DNA of 46,934 bases from Terriglobia bacterium (GTDB taxonomy: Bacteria; Acidobacteriota; Terriglobia; UBA7540), in assembly GCA_030041095.1 (NCBI GenBank), contig JASHON010000145.1:1-46934 (forward strand), given 5' to 3'. Position 1 is the stretch's first letter; every line of letters starts with the position of its first letter. This document shows positions 26,078-34,032 of the stretch, one piece after another. The position numbers and the translations under genes are program-made. The notes beneath the pieces are model-generated. The model worked only from the letters and a program-made list of their open reading frames with translations, was not told where the DNA came from and searched no databases.

Positions 26078-26205
26078 TCAATACTTTGCTGGGATACCAT
26101 TGGGTTAAATCGTACAACTACATTATTTATCAGCATCTTACTGGGATTGTTGGTCACACTCAAAAAACAGTTGTTTATTATCAAAGACTTACTGGGTTTG
26201 TTGGT
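26078..26205. repeat. AT-rich patch with three iteron-like direct repeats
   Basis: Three imperfect copies of TCA-N5-TTACTGGG-N-TTGTTGGT begin at about 26078, 26130 and 26181, spaced 52 and 51 bases. The second and third share TTACTGGG and TTGTTGGT exactly except for one central base; the first is more diverged (TTGCTGGGATACC). The surrounding 26050-26240 is strikingly AT-rich compared with the GC-rich window. It lies about 375 bases before the hybrid kinase start. It may be a multi-site regulator binding region or part of acquired DNA. Confidence 0.6.
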
Positions 26206-26383
26206 AAGGGTTTCTGTCTCCGTCCAAACATTATCAGACGTCGAAAGCTCAGTCTGTGCCGATCTTCAAGATGTAACAGCACGTACTCCCGGCACGCCCC
26301 CGTTTAGTCTACCAGACCGAACTGAGACGGTGGGGACGAATAGGACAGATTCGACACTTCTCATGAATATGGAGATCGTCTGC

Positions 26384-26470
26384 AGTCCCATTGCGGAGCC
26401 CTCCAGCCTCTTGCTGGATGGGATTGCCCTGCTTGTGCTTGGAGCGCCGGGTTGTTGGGCCACAGGACGC
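26384..26470 (+). pseudogene. Possible decayed PEP-CTERM-like C-terminal segment
   Basis: In the frame open from 26147 to 26575 this stretch reads SPIAEPSSLLLDGIALLVLG, then APGCWATGR. It resembles a PEP-CTERM sorting tail (PEPSSLLLLG plus hydrophobic stretch plus basic end). However, the first Pro is Ala, an Asp interrupts the hydrophobic segment and the frame continues 35 residues further. The rest of that ORF has no protein-like pattern. I regard it as a remnant or coincidence; no exosortase is encoded in the window. Confidence 0.25.
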
Positions 26471-26582
26471 GCCAAGCAGCTTTCAGCCGGAAAACCATTA
26501 ACCAGCAAACTCCCTCAAGGTGTCAGCGATTTTGCCGATAATTTCCTGACGGAGGGAGTGCCACCGCACTTTTGACTCAGCC

Positions 26583-29500
26583 GTGCACTCGCCGGTGAAT
26601 AGCGTTCCCAAGAAAACGTCGTTTTTGCCGCTAACAGGAGTTGCACGTGCAAGTTGCGCGCTCCTCATGATCCTGTTCGGGTCAGTTCTGCCCGTTTCAT
26701 TCGCGGCCGGCTCACAGACCCAGCCATCCTCTTCGCTCCCGGTTCTCACCACTGTCGCACAGATTCGGGCACTGACGCACGACCAGGCAAACCGCCATTA
26801 CCCAATTCACCTGCGGGCGACGGTGACGTTCTATCAGTGGGATCTGGAGAACTTCTTCGTCGAAGATCGTACCGGCGGCATCTACGTCAACGACTTTAAG
26901 CGCAACGAGGCATTCGTCCCCGGAGACGTGCTCGACATCACGGGCGTAACGGAAGCTCCGGATTTTGCGCCTCAGATTGCCGGGCAGGCTCGCTTCCAGT
27001 TGTTGGGCCGCGTCCCATTGCCCGGCGCCCGCCGGGCCACCGTCGACGAAATGCTTTCAACGCGCGACGACAGCCAGTGGGTGAAAATTGAGGGCATCGT
27101 ACGAGAAACCAGCCGCGATCACGATGGCAACCTCACGCTGCAAATTGGCGCACCCGGCGGGGAACTGCCTGTTTACGTTCTCGACTCGCAGAATATCGAT
27201 CCAACAAAGCTGGTGGACGCCAAGATCCGGGTGGTCGGCGTTTGTGTCAGCTTCTTCAATCAGAAGAACCAGCTCAATGGTGTGGGCATGGATGCGCCGT
27301 CGCCCAAGCAAGTGACAGTGGAGGAACCGGCGCCCCGCGACCCGTTCTCGGTTCCTTTACGGCGCATTTCCAGCGTGCTGTCCTTTGCCTCCCAGGGCGT
27401 GCCTGAACACCGGGTTAAAGTGGAGGGCACTGTCACCCTTGTGCGGCCGTTGGGAGTGTTCATCCAGAACGGGAGCGAAGGGCTCTATCTGCCCAAGGCG
27501 GCATCTGCGGGCCTCACGCCCGGCGAGCGCGTCCAGGCTGTAGGTTTTGCCGATGTCGGCGACTACACTCCTGTTCTCACCCATGCTTTGTTTCGGCGCA
27601 TCGGATTCGCGCCTGTGCCGCCGCCCCTGAAAACGTCGGCGGCACAGGCAATGGTCGGAGCGTTCGATACGCTGCGAGTGCGCATGGAGGGCACGCTTCG
27701 CAACGTGCGCTGGAGCGGAGGTGAGACGGTGCTGGCCGTCGAGGATGGGAACGTGCTCTTTGGCGTGCGTTTGGCCTCGGCACGGGCGGACCGCGCGTTG
27801 AGCTCTCTTCCGCCAGGCAGCCGGCTCCAGGTGACCGGCGTTTGCTCCGTTCATGTGGACCGCAACCGCAACCCGCTCAGCTTCGAGATACTTCTGGCGT
27901 CTCCGGCAGGAATCGTGATTTTAGCGAGGCCATCCTGGTGGACGCTTCGACACAGCCTTCTTGTATTCGAGCTACTGATGGCCGTAGTTCTGGCGGTGCT
28001 GGTGTGGGTGGCTGTACTGAAACGCCGCATGAACCAGCAAACGGTCGCCATCCGTCGGCACCGCGAGAGTGAAGCGGCGCTCCAGGAACGAATCGCGTAT
28101 ATTACCAAGGCCAGCAACGATATCGTTTGGGATTGGGATTTGAGGACGGACGTCCTTTCACTGAGCGATGGGGCCGATGACGTTTTCGGCTACTCCGCCG
28201 AATCCGGCGCCCGCACCATGGGGGCCGCTCTGAGCCGGATTCATCCTGATGACCGGCAACGGATCAATCTGGGCCTGCGCGAGTTCCTTGGAAGCAAGAC
28301 GGACAAGTGGTCCTGCGAGCATCGTTATCTGCGTGCGAGCGGCTCCTATGCCTACGTGATGAATCGCGCTTACATGATTCGGGACGAGGGCGGCCACCCT
28401 GTGCGCGTCATCGGCGCGATGGTGGATGTGAGCGCCCAAAAGCAGACGGAAGCGGAGTTGGCGCACGAGCGCAACCTGATGCGCACCTTGATCGATACCG
28501 TGCCGGATTTTGTTTATGTGAAGGATCGCAAGAGCCGCTTCCTTTTGGCGAACGCAGCGGTGGCGCGCGTGATGAGGGCCCGCTCCTGTGAAGGGCTGTT
28601 GGGCAAGACGGACTTTGATTTTTACCCCGAGGAGATGGCGCAGGCGTTCTTTAGCGATGACCAGCAGGTGGTCAACTCCGGGAAGCCGTTGGTGAACCGG
28701 GAGGAGCGCGGACTCACGGCTGAAGGCGCGCCAGCGTGGATCTTGACGACGAAGGTGCCCCTGCGTGACCCCGACGGAGCGGTGACGGGTCTGGTAGGCC
28801 TGGGCCGCGACATTACGTCGCGCAAGGAAGCCGAGGAGGAAATCAAGACCGCCCGGGAAGCCGCTGAGGCGGCAAGCCGGGCCAAGAGCGAGTTTCTGGC
28901 CAACATGAGTCACGAAATCCGCACGCCCATGAACGGCGTCCTCGGCATGACGGAGCTGCTGCTCGAATCGGGCCTCAGCCGGGAACAGCAGGATTACGCC
29001 GGCATGGTGAAATCGTCGGCGGAGTCTCTGCTCACGATCATCAACGACATCCTCGACTTTTCCAAAATCGAAGCGGGAAGGCTGGAGCTCGAGCCAATCG
29101 AATTCAACTTGCGAGACAGCGTGGCGGCCACGGTCAAAACACTCGCTTGGCGCGCACAGGATAAGGGTCTCGAGCTCACCTACGAGTTTCACCCCGAGGC
29201 GCCGCAGAAAGTGGTGGGCGACCCGGGCCGCTTGCGGCAGGTTCTTATCAATCTGATCGGCAACGCCATCAAGTTTACCGAACGAGGCGAGGTGGGGCTC
29301 GAGGTGGCCGTGGAGAGTGAAACGCCGGACCACGTGTTGTTGCATCTCGTGGTGCGTGACACGGGCATTGGAATCGCTGAGGAAAAACAGAAGCTGGTGT
29401 TCGACGCTTTCTCCCAAGCCGATGGCTCGACCACTCGCAAATTCGGCGGCACAGGGTTGGGACTTACCATCTCCCGGAGGCTGGTGGAGATGATGGGCGG

Positions 29501-30446
29501 GAGAATCTGGCTGGAGAGCCGCGCCGGCGAAGGCAGCTCGTTCCACTTTACGTCCAGACTGGGCGCCGTAAGAACCGCGAGTGAGCCGGAAATGGCTGTG
29601 CCGGCCGATGTTGCCGGCGCGCACGTGCTGGTGGTGGACGACAACGCGACGAACCGCCGCGTTTTGGGAGAGATGTTGAGCAAGTGGGGCATGAAACCTG
29701 CCCTGGCAGCCAGCGGCCGGGAAGCCTTAGAGCGCCTGAGCGAGCGCGGAGATTTCTGCCTGATTCTGACCGATTTCAACATGCCCGGCATGGACGGCTT
29801 TGCGTTCGTCGAAAGACTCCGCGAGGCGACAGCCGCCACAAGCGACGCCAAGGTCATCCTGCTGACTTCTGCGGGGCAGCGCGGGGATGCAAGGCGGTGC
29901 CAGGAATTGGGCGTTGCTGCGTACCTCACGAAACCGGTCAGCCAGTCGGAATTGCTGGACACGGTTATACGCGTTTTGGGCGCGCCCCGGTTTCATGCGG
30001 AGTCGGCGCCGCTCATAACGCGTCACACTTTGCGCGAGGGGAAACGGCGACTCCGCGTGCTTCTGGCAGAGGACAACCCCGTTAACCAGACGCTCGCCTC
30101 ACGGCTGCTGGAAAAGCAGGGACACTCCGTCACGGTGAGCGCCAACGGGCGCGAAGCGCTCGCCGCTCTGGATAAGCAAAGCTTCGATCTGGTCTTCATG
30201 GACGTGCAGATGCCGGAAATGGACGGCTTTGAGGCCACGGCTGCCATTCGCGCCCGCGAGCAAACCACAGGAAGTCATCTAACGATCATTGCCATGACGG
30301 CCCACGCCATGCAGGGCGACCGCGAACAGTGCCTGGCCGTGGGCATGGATGGCTACATCTCGAAACCCATCAACGTGCAAGAGCTGTGCAAACTGCTGGC
30401 CAGCCTTCCCCCTTCCACCCGCGAGCATGAAGGCGTTGCGGTTTGA
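26583..30446 (+). CDS. Large hybrid sensor histidine kinase with periplasmic domain, two PAS, HisKA, HATPase and two receiver domains
   Basis: The 1287-residue protein starts at GTG 26583 and opens with a signal/anchor (CALLMILFGSVLPVSFA). A long periplasmic part (about 45-455) has repeated OB-fold-like beta modules (LRATVTFYQWDLENFFVEDR; VKVEGTVTLVRPLGVFIQNG). A membrane helix lies near 456-481. PAS domains are at about 505-600 (SNDIVWDWDLRTDVLSLSDG) and 632-745. HisKA contains FLANMSHEIRTPMNGVLGMT with His about 776, and HATPase has N, G1 and G2 boxes (DTGIGIAEEKQK, GGTGLGLTIS). Receivers follow with Asp about 1063 (LILTDFNMPGMDGF) and about 1206 (VFMDVQMPEMDGFEA). No separate response regulator or Hpt protein is adjacent, so the output partner is unknown. 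Confidence 0.95.
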   Translation: MHSPVNSVPKKTSFLPLTGVARASCALLMILFGSVLPVSFAAGSQTQPSSSLPVLTTVAQIRALTHDQANRHYPIHLRATVTFYQWDLENFFVEDRTGGIYVNDFKRNEAFVPGDVLDITGVTEAPDFAPQIAGQARFQLLGRVPLPGARRATVDEMLSTRDDSQWVKIEGIVRETSRDHDGNLTLQIGAPGGELPVYVLDSQNIDPTKLVDAKIRVVGVCVSFFNQKNQLNGVGMDAPSPKQVTVEEPAPRDPFSVPLRRISSVLSFASQGVPEHRVKVEGTVTLVRPLGVFIQNGSEGLYLPKAASAGLTPGERVQAVGFADVGDYTPVLTHALFRRIGFAPVPPPLKTSAAQAMVGAFDTLRVRMEGTLRNVRWSGGETVLAVEDGNVLFGVRLASARADRALSSLPPGSRLQVTGVCSVHVDRNRNPLSFEILLASPAGIVILARPSWWTLRHSLLVFELLMAVVLAVLVWVAVLKRRMNQQTVAIRRHRESEAALQERIAYITKASNDIVWDWDLRTDVLSLSDGADDVFGYSAESGARTMGAALSRIHPDDRQRINLGLREFLGSKTDKWSCEHRYLRASGSYAYVMNRAYMIRDEGGHPVRVIGAMVDVSAQKQTEAELAHERNLMRTLIDTVPDFVYVKDRKSRFLLANAAVARVMRARSCEGLLGKTDFDFYPEEMAQAFFSDDQQVVNSGKPLVNREERGLTAEGAPAWILTTKVPLRDPDGAVTGLVGLGRDITSRKEAEEEIKTAREAAEAASRAKSEFLANMSHEIRTPMNGVLGMTELLLESGLSREQQDYAGMVKSSAESLLTIINDILDFSKIEAGRLELEPIEFNLRDSVAATVKTLAWRAQDKGLELTYEFHPEAPQKVVGDPGRLRQVLINLIGNAIKFTERGEVGLEVAVESETPDHVLLHLVVRDTGIGIAEEKQKLVFDAFSQADGSTTRKFGGTGLGLTISRRLVEMMGGRIWLESRAGEGSSFHFTSRLGAVRTASEPEMAVPADVAGAHVLVVDDNATNRRVLGEMLSKWGMKPALAASGREALERLSERGDFCLILTDFNMPGMDGFAFVERLREATAATSDAKVILLTSAGQRGDARRCQELGVAAYLTKPVSQSELLDTVIRVLGAPRFHAESAPLITRHTLREGKRRLRVLLAEDNPVNQTLASRLLEKQGHSVTVSANGREALAALDKQSFDLVFMDVQMPEMDGFEATAAIRAREQTTGSHLTIIAMTAHAMQGDREQCLAVGMDGYISKPINVQELCKLLASLPPSTREHEGVAV

Positions 30447-30534
30447 TCCGAGCCGGCCACGCTTCAATCAACACCTTCCCAGCGATTCATGGAATTGACA
30501 CCGAACCCTCCGGCAAGCGCTCGCCGTGGGCTTT

Positions 30535-30667
30535 ACAGGCTGCGGAAAAAGTCTTTCGGGAGTTGACGTAGCGCCGGCTTCCAGCCGGCAACTCGCTTCA
30601 ATTCAATGGAGGCCGGCAAGATGCCGGCGCCACACCTGCGGCGTCGTCGAGTTTTCCCGCAGCCTGT
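30535..30667. mobile_element. MITE-like element, family A, copy 2 (inverted)
   Basis: A 133-base element is bounded by ACAGGCTGCGGAAAAA and TTTTCCCGCAGCCTGT, with the internal GCCGGC hairpins in reverse order relative to copies 1 and 3. The inverted symmetry continues outward for seven more bases (GGGCTTT on the left, AAAGCCC on the right). It lies about 90 bases after the hybrid kinase stop. Confidence 0.88.
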
Positions 30668-31086
30668 AAAGCCCGGCCAGCGGCTAAAGCCGTTGGAGTC
30701 GGCGACGCACTGCGGCATGACTGAAGTGATGCCCTGATACGGGGGCACCAAAGCGGCTGCCGGAGCGACCGGGAAACGGCGTGTGAAGTGGAGAAACTTC
30801 AGAGCGAGGCGCAGCCTCGCTTTCGGAAAAAAAAGAGGAACGATCAGAGGGTTCAGGTCCGGAAAGGCAAGCCTTTCCACACGTCAGGCGGCAGAGCCGC
30901 ATCAAGTGCCCCGGCCGGTTCGCCAAATGTATAAATTCAGGCGAAAGGCAAGGCTTTCCCCAAGTCTGGCCGCACGTCAGGCGGCGGAGCCGCATCATAA
31001 TCCATGCGACACTGCTGAGCAAAGGTAGAAACTCCAGGGCACGGCTCCCGCCGTGCCGAGACATGCGACCGAGTCAACGGGCTTTG
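30668..31086. repeat. Intergenic patchwork of short repeats after the hybrid kinase
   Basis: A perfect 8-bp stem with a 3-base loop (AGCGAGGC / GCCTCGCT) occurs at 30803-30821. The phrase ACGTCAGGCGGCGGAGCCGC occurs twice with one difference, at about 30884 and 30975, each preceded by AAGGCAAGSCTTTCC-like sequence. At 30713-30739 there is GGCATGACTGAAGTGATGCC, an imperfect palindrome of a common dispersed-repeat type. I see no gene between 30447 and 31225. Confidence 0.6.
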
Positions 31087-31195
31087 CAGGATGCTGAAAA
31101 GCGCGCTCAACGAATGTCATTCTGAGCGTAGCGAAGAATCCCAGTATTTGTTTCCGAAGAACTGCAGAGATGCTTCGCTTCGCTCAGCATGACAA
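31087..31195. repeat. Dispersed palindromic repeat (CATTCTGAGCG ... CGCTCAGCATGACA)
   Basis: The left part (CAGGATGCTGAAAAGCGC, then CGAATGTCATTCTGAGCGTA and GCGAAGAATCCC) is closely matched by the reverse complement of 45174-45249. The right arm ends CTTCGCTCAGCATGACA, which supplies the -35-like hexamer of the padR promoter. Confidence 0.8.
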
Positions 31196-31216
31196 ACTCA
31201 GTCTAGCTGGTATGAT
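31189..31216 (+). promoter_or_regulatory. Predicted sigma-70-type promoter of padR
   Basis: ATGACA at 31189-31194 (one mismatch to TTGACA) and TATGAT at 31211-31216 (one mismatch to TATAAT) are separated by 16 bases. A start about seven bases downstream would fall at or just before the ATG at 31226, so the transcript would be leaderless or nearly so. No Shine-Dalgarno sequence is present, in agreement with that. The -35 lies inside the dispersed repeat. Confidence 0.55.
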
Positions 31217-31236
31217 ATAGTTCTTATGAACTATAT
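31215..31236. promoter_or_regulatory. Perfect palindromic operator over the padR start codon
   Basis: ATATAGTTC (31215-31223) and GAACTATAT (31228-31236) form a perfect 9-bp inverted repeat with a 4-base centre. It overlaps the -10 element, the predicted transcription start and both candidate start codons (31226 and 31235). Autorepression by the PadR protein is the natural reading, as dimeric winged-helix regulators bind such sites. Confidence 0.75.
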
Positions 31237-31858
31237 GGCCGGCGAAATTGGAATCTGGGAAATGGCCGTGCTCGCCCTGCTCCGGGAGGCGCCCATGCAT
31301 CCCTACGAGATGCAGCGCCTTCTTCACGAGCGGCACAAGGATGAGATTCTCGCCCTCAAGCGCGGCTCGCTCTACCATGCGATTGGCCGTCTTCTTCTTG
31401 CGAACTTCATCCGTGTGAAGTCCACGGAGCGCGAAGGTCGCCGTCCCGAGCGAACGATCTACCGCATCACTCCGGCGGGGCGGGAGAAGTTTCTTGCGGT
31501 TCTGCGCAGCATCGTCGCCACGCCACGCCGCGAATCCTCCGAGTTCATGGCCGCCATGAGCTTTCTCGTTCACCTGTCTGCGGCCGAAGCCGTCCCGTTG
31601 CTCCGCGACCGCTCCCGCAACCTTAAACGGCAGATCGAGCGCGTTCGCGCCGGCCTCACAGCCGCGTCCGCCCATGTACACCGAATCAACCTGGTGGAGA
31701 GCGAGTATCTGCTGGCCCTGCTGCGCGCCGAGCTCGCGTGGGTTCAGGGCCTGGAACGCGACATCCGCAGTGGCAAACTCGCGTGGAAGGTTGAACTGAT
31801 CTTCAAGGACGCCCGAGTCGAGCGCAAATCCGCCACAAAGCCGGAGAAAGAACCATGA
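31226..31858 (+). CDS. PadR-family transcriptional regulator
   Basis: The 210-residue protein has the PadR winged helix at residues about 8-85: EMAVLALLREAPMHPYEMQR, LKRGSLYHAIGRLLLANFIR and GRRPERTIYRITPAGREKF, with the conserved GSLY-x-x-I and R-x-x-Y-x-I-T-x-x-G. A C-terminal helical dimerisation region follows (LRDRSRNLKRQIERVRAGLT). The start is ATG 31226 or ATG 31235. Its stop overlaps the start of the membrane-protein gene (ATGA at 31855-31858), so the two are coupled. PadR repressors commonly control a neighbouring membrane or efflux gene, and the palindrome over its start suggests autoregulation. Confidence 0.95.
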   Translation: MNYMAGEIGIWEMAVLALLREAPMHPYEMQRLLHERHKDEILALKRGSLYHAIGRLLLANFIRVKSTEREGRRPERTIYRITPAGREKFLAVLRSIVATPRRESSEFMAAMSFLVHLSAAEAVPLLRDRSRNLKRQIERVRAGLTAASAHVHRINLVESEYLLALLRAELAWVQGLERDIRSGKLAWKVELIFKDARVERKSATKPEKEP

Positions 31859-32925
31859 ATCAAGCCGCCCTCAACAATTCGAAGGAAGCAACTTCAGCAG
31901 AGCGCCCGCGTTTTGCCGGGCCGATCTGGGCCCTGCTCCTTCTCTCGCCGTTTATCGCCGAGGTGCTCAGCGGCTCCACTCGCGCGAGCGTCCTCTTCGT
32001 CTACGTTCCGGAGGTGATGGTTTGGGGCGTGGGGGCGCTGCTGGCCCGTGAACTCGTGCGCCGCTGGCGGGCCGGAGGCGTCAGCCTGCTCTCGCTCGGC
32101 CTGGCTCTCTCCATCGCCGAAGAGTTCATCATTCAGCAGACTTCGCTTGCCCCGCTGCCGTTTCCCGGCTCGCACCCTGAGTACGGACGAGTGTGGGGCG
32201 TGAATCTCTTGTACTTTCTCTTCATGTTGGGATACGAGAGCGTTTGGGTGGTCGTCGTCCCGGTCCAGGTGACCGAACTGTTCTTCCCGGACCGGCGCGA
32301 GTCCCCGTGGCTGCTTCGGCGCGGAGCCATCGTCTCCTGCATCGTCTTCCTTATCGGCTGCGGGATCGCGTGGTACGGTTGGACCCAACAGGCGCGTAAG
32401 CGGCTGCACGCTGCGCCTTATCATCCGTCTGCCGGCTATTTCATCGCGGGCTTTGCCGCCATCGCGCTTCTGATCGGCCTCGCCTACGCGCTTCGCGGCG
32501 CCGCTCAACCCTCGCCGAGCGATCGGCGCAAGACCGCACCGGCGTGGCTCGGGGGTTTGGTCGCCTTCGTGATGGGCGCTGCGTGGTTCGAGCTCATCGG
32601 CCAGAACTTCGTGCGCAAGCCCGTCCAGCCGTTCTGGATCGCCGCTGGAGCGGGACTTGGCTGGGCCATTCTGGCGTTCATCTTGTTCGCGTGGTGGTCG
32701 TCTCGTCCGGCATGGCGTGAACCGCATCGGTTTGCCGCCGCCTTCGGCGCCACGATGGCCTGCATGGCGATGCCGTATGTCACGTTCGCACGCTGGCCCC
32801 GGGTGGACCAAGCCGGCAAGGTGATTTTTGATCTGGTCGCGCTCACGGGCTTCTTCCTTCTTAGCCGCCGCGTCGCAGCCCGGCGCTCCGCAAGGAAAGA
32901 GGTGGTCCAGCCCAGCGGAGAGTAG
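31855..32925 (+). CDS. Multi-pass membrane protein cotranscribed with padR
   Basis: The 356-residue protein has roughly nine hydrophobic segments, for example IWALLLLSPFIAEVLSG, LLYFLFMLGYESVWVVVVPV, IVSCIVFLIGCGIAWYGW, FIAGFAAIALLIGLAYAL and LGWAILAFILFAWWSS. A SIAEEFIIQQT segment within the membrane recalls the EE motif of CPBP proteases, but the remaining motifs are not obvious, so no enzymatic role is claimed. No transporter signature is recognised. Translational coupling to padR makes it the probable regulated target. Function unknown. Confidence 0.88.
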   Translation: MNQAALNNSKEATSAERPRFAGPIWALLLLSPFIAEVLSGSTRASVLFVYVPEVMVWGVGALLARELVRRWRAGGVSLLSLGLALSIAEEFIIQQTSLAPLPFPGSHPEYGRVWGVNLLYFLFMLGYESVWVVVVPVQVTELFFPDRRESPWLLRRGAIVSCIVFLIGCGIAWYGWTQQARKRLHAAPYHPSAGYFIAGFAAIALLIGLAYALRGAAQPSPSDRRKTAPAWLGGLVAFVMGAAWFELIGQNFVRKPVQPFWIAAGAGLGWAILAFILFAWWSSRPAWREPHRFAAAFGATMACMAMPYVTFARWPRVDQAGKVIFDLVALTGFFLLSRRVAARRSARKEVVQPSGE

Positions 32926-32959
32926 CGTTGGCGGCCCCGCCACGGTAAATTTCTTCTGA

Positions 32960-33020
32960 CAGGGGGCTGAAAAAACACTTCAGGTCATGTCATGCTCAGC
33001 ATCGCGAAGCATCTCGGCAT
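32960..33020. repeat. Partial copy of the dispersed TCATGCTCAGC repeat
   Basis: GTCATGCTCAGCATCGCGAA followed by GCATCTCGGCAT matches one arm of the repeats at 2934 and 31087. It is preceded by GGGGCTGAAAAAACACTTCA, a diverged form of the CAGG(A/C)TGC(T/G)GAAAA end seen in other copies. Confidence 0.55.
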
Positions 33021-33109
33021 TTGAAAAATCAAGCAAATGCAGTGATCCCGAAGGCGGGCCTCAAACGGAGCGCAGACGCTTTGCCTAGCGTCGGCATCTT
33101 GCGGGCCTT

Positions 33110-33271
33110 GAAAAATGCCGCCGTGAGGAGATTATCTTTGCGGTGGAGGAATCGCCCGAAGGTGGATACGAAGCGCGAGCGCTCGGCTATGCGACCTTCA
33201 CGCGGGCGGACACGATCGACGAGTTGAAGGCGATGGTCCAGGACGCGGGGCGCGGATTGAAACACATTTAA
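33110..33271 (+). pseudogene. HicB-like antitoxin remnant
   Basis: The frame from about 33110 to the TAA at 33269-33271 reads EEIIFAVEESPEGGYEARAL, then GYATFTRADTIDELKAMVQD, then AGRGLKHI. This matches the N-terminal domain of short HicB-like proteins (EIIF.VEE.PEGGY.ARALG.SIFT.ADTLDELKEMV.DA). There is no start codon in frame: an in-frame TAG occurs some 40 bases upstream and only Leu/Cys/Arg codons lie between. The C-terminal part is missing. No HicA-like toxin is adjacent. I read it as a dead fragment of a toxin-antitoxin or orphan antitoxin gene. Confidence 0.65.
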
Positions 33272-33403
33272 TGAATCATTGAGGGATTGGTTCATTGGGT
33301 CATTGGGTCGTCCTGTAGTTCTCCCAGGGTCGCGACAGAGTGGCGCTTCAAACACTCGGAATCGGATAGGGGAGTGCGCCGGCAGGTGCCGGTCATCAAT
33401 GAG

Positions 33404-34020
33404 AAAAGCCGCATTTGAGGAACGCCGCAAGCCGCGGACCTCAATTGCGGAGGTCCGCGCTACTTGCTGTCGCCCCTTCCGGGGCTGCGGGATGGGGGTG
33501 CTGCTCGTCCCCACGGCTCGCGCCGTGGGCTATTCTCTATCGGCCCTCCGGGCCTAATTGGGCGGATCGACATGATCCACTACGAGCGCTTGGGGGTTGG
33601 CTTGTGTCCAGACCCGTGTCATCTTCGCTGATTGCAGACATCAAAATCAACGTCTGCGCCACTCGCAGATCAAAAAACCTGGATTTGAGGAAGGCCGCAA
33701 GCCGCGGACCTCAATTGCGGAGGTCCGCGCTACTTGCTGTCGCCCCTTCCGGGGCTGCGGGATCGGGGTGTTGCTCGTCCCCACGGCTTGCGCCGTGGGC
33801 TATTCTCTATCGGCCCTCCGGGCCTAATTGGGCGACGGCGGATCGACGCGATCCACCACGAGCAGTTGGTGTTGGCTTGTATTCAGACCGCTGCCAGCTT
33901 TGCTGATCGCAGACATCCGATGCCAATGTCTGCGCCCCCCGGCGATGTCCGCAGATGAGAAAAGGCGCATTTGAGGAGGCCGCAAGCCGCGGACCTCAAT
34001 TGCGGAGGTCCGCGCTTGCT
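33404..34020. repeat. REP-like array 1: two head-to-tail units plus a partial unit
   Basis: Units begin with GCATTTGAGG at about 33411, 33681 and 33968, periods of roughly 270 and 286 bases. Each contains four hairpins in order: CGCGGACCTC / GAGGTCCGCG, GCCCC / GGGGC around TTCC, CCCACGGC / GCCGTGGG, and GGCCC / GGGCC. A spacer with GATCCAC, GTTGGCTTGTRT and TTCGCTGATTGCAGACATC follows. The same units occur at 37226-37705 and 38189-38481 around the RAYT gene, in the same orientation. The array ends 13 bases from the rhamnosidase stop codon. The interval 33272-33403 holds only TGGGTCATTGGGTC-type simple sequence. Confidence 0.9.
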
Positions 34021-34032
34021 GTGCCTGGGGCA

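Noticed and set aside
28158-29624. Long minus-strand frame (488 codons) inside the hybrid kinase
   Set aside because: It is the antisense shadow of the kinase core, whose motifs are unambiguous on the plus strand.
31087-31195. Rho-independent terminator
   Set aside because: The inverted repeat is long and dispersed in many intergenic sites, with no following T-run and a large distance from the preceding gene.
31894-32943. Minus-strand frame (349 codons) opposite the membrane protein
   Set aside because: Its composition is hydrophilic and repetitive, whereas the plus strand gives clear membrane helices and start coupling with padR.
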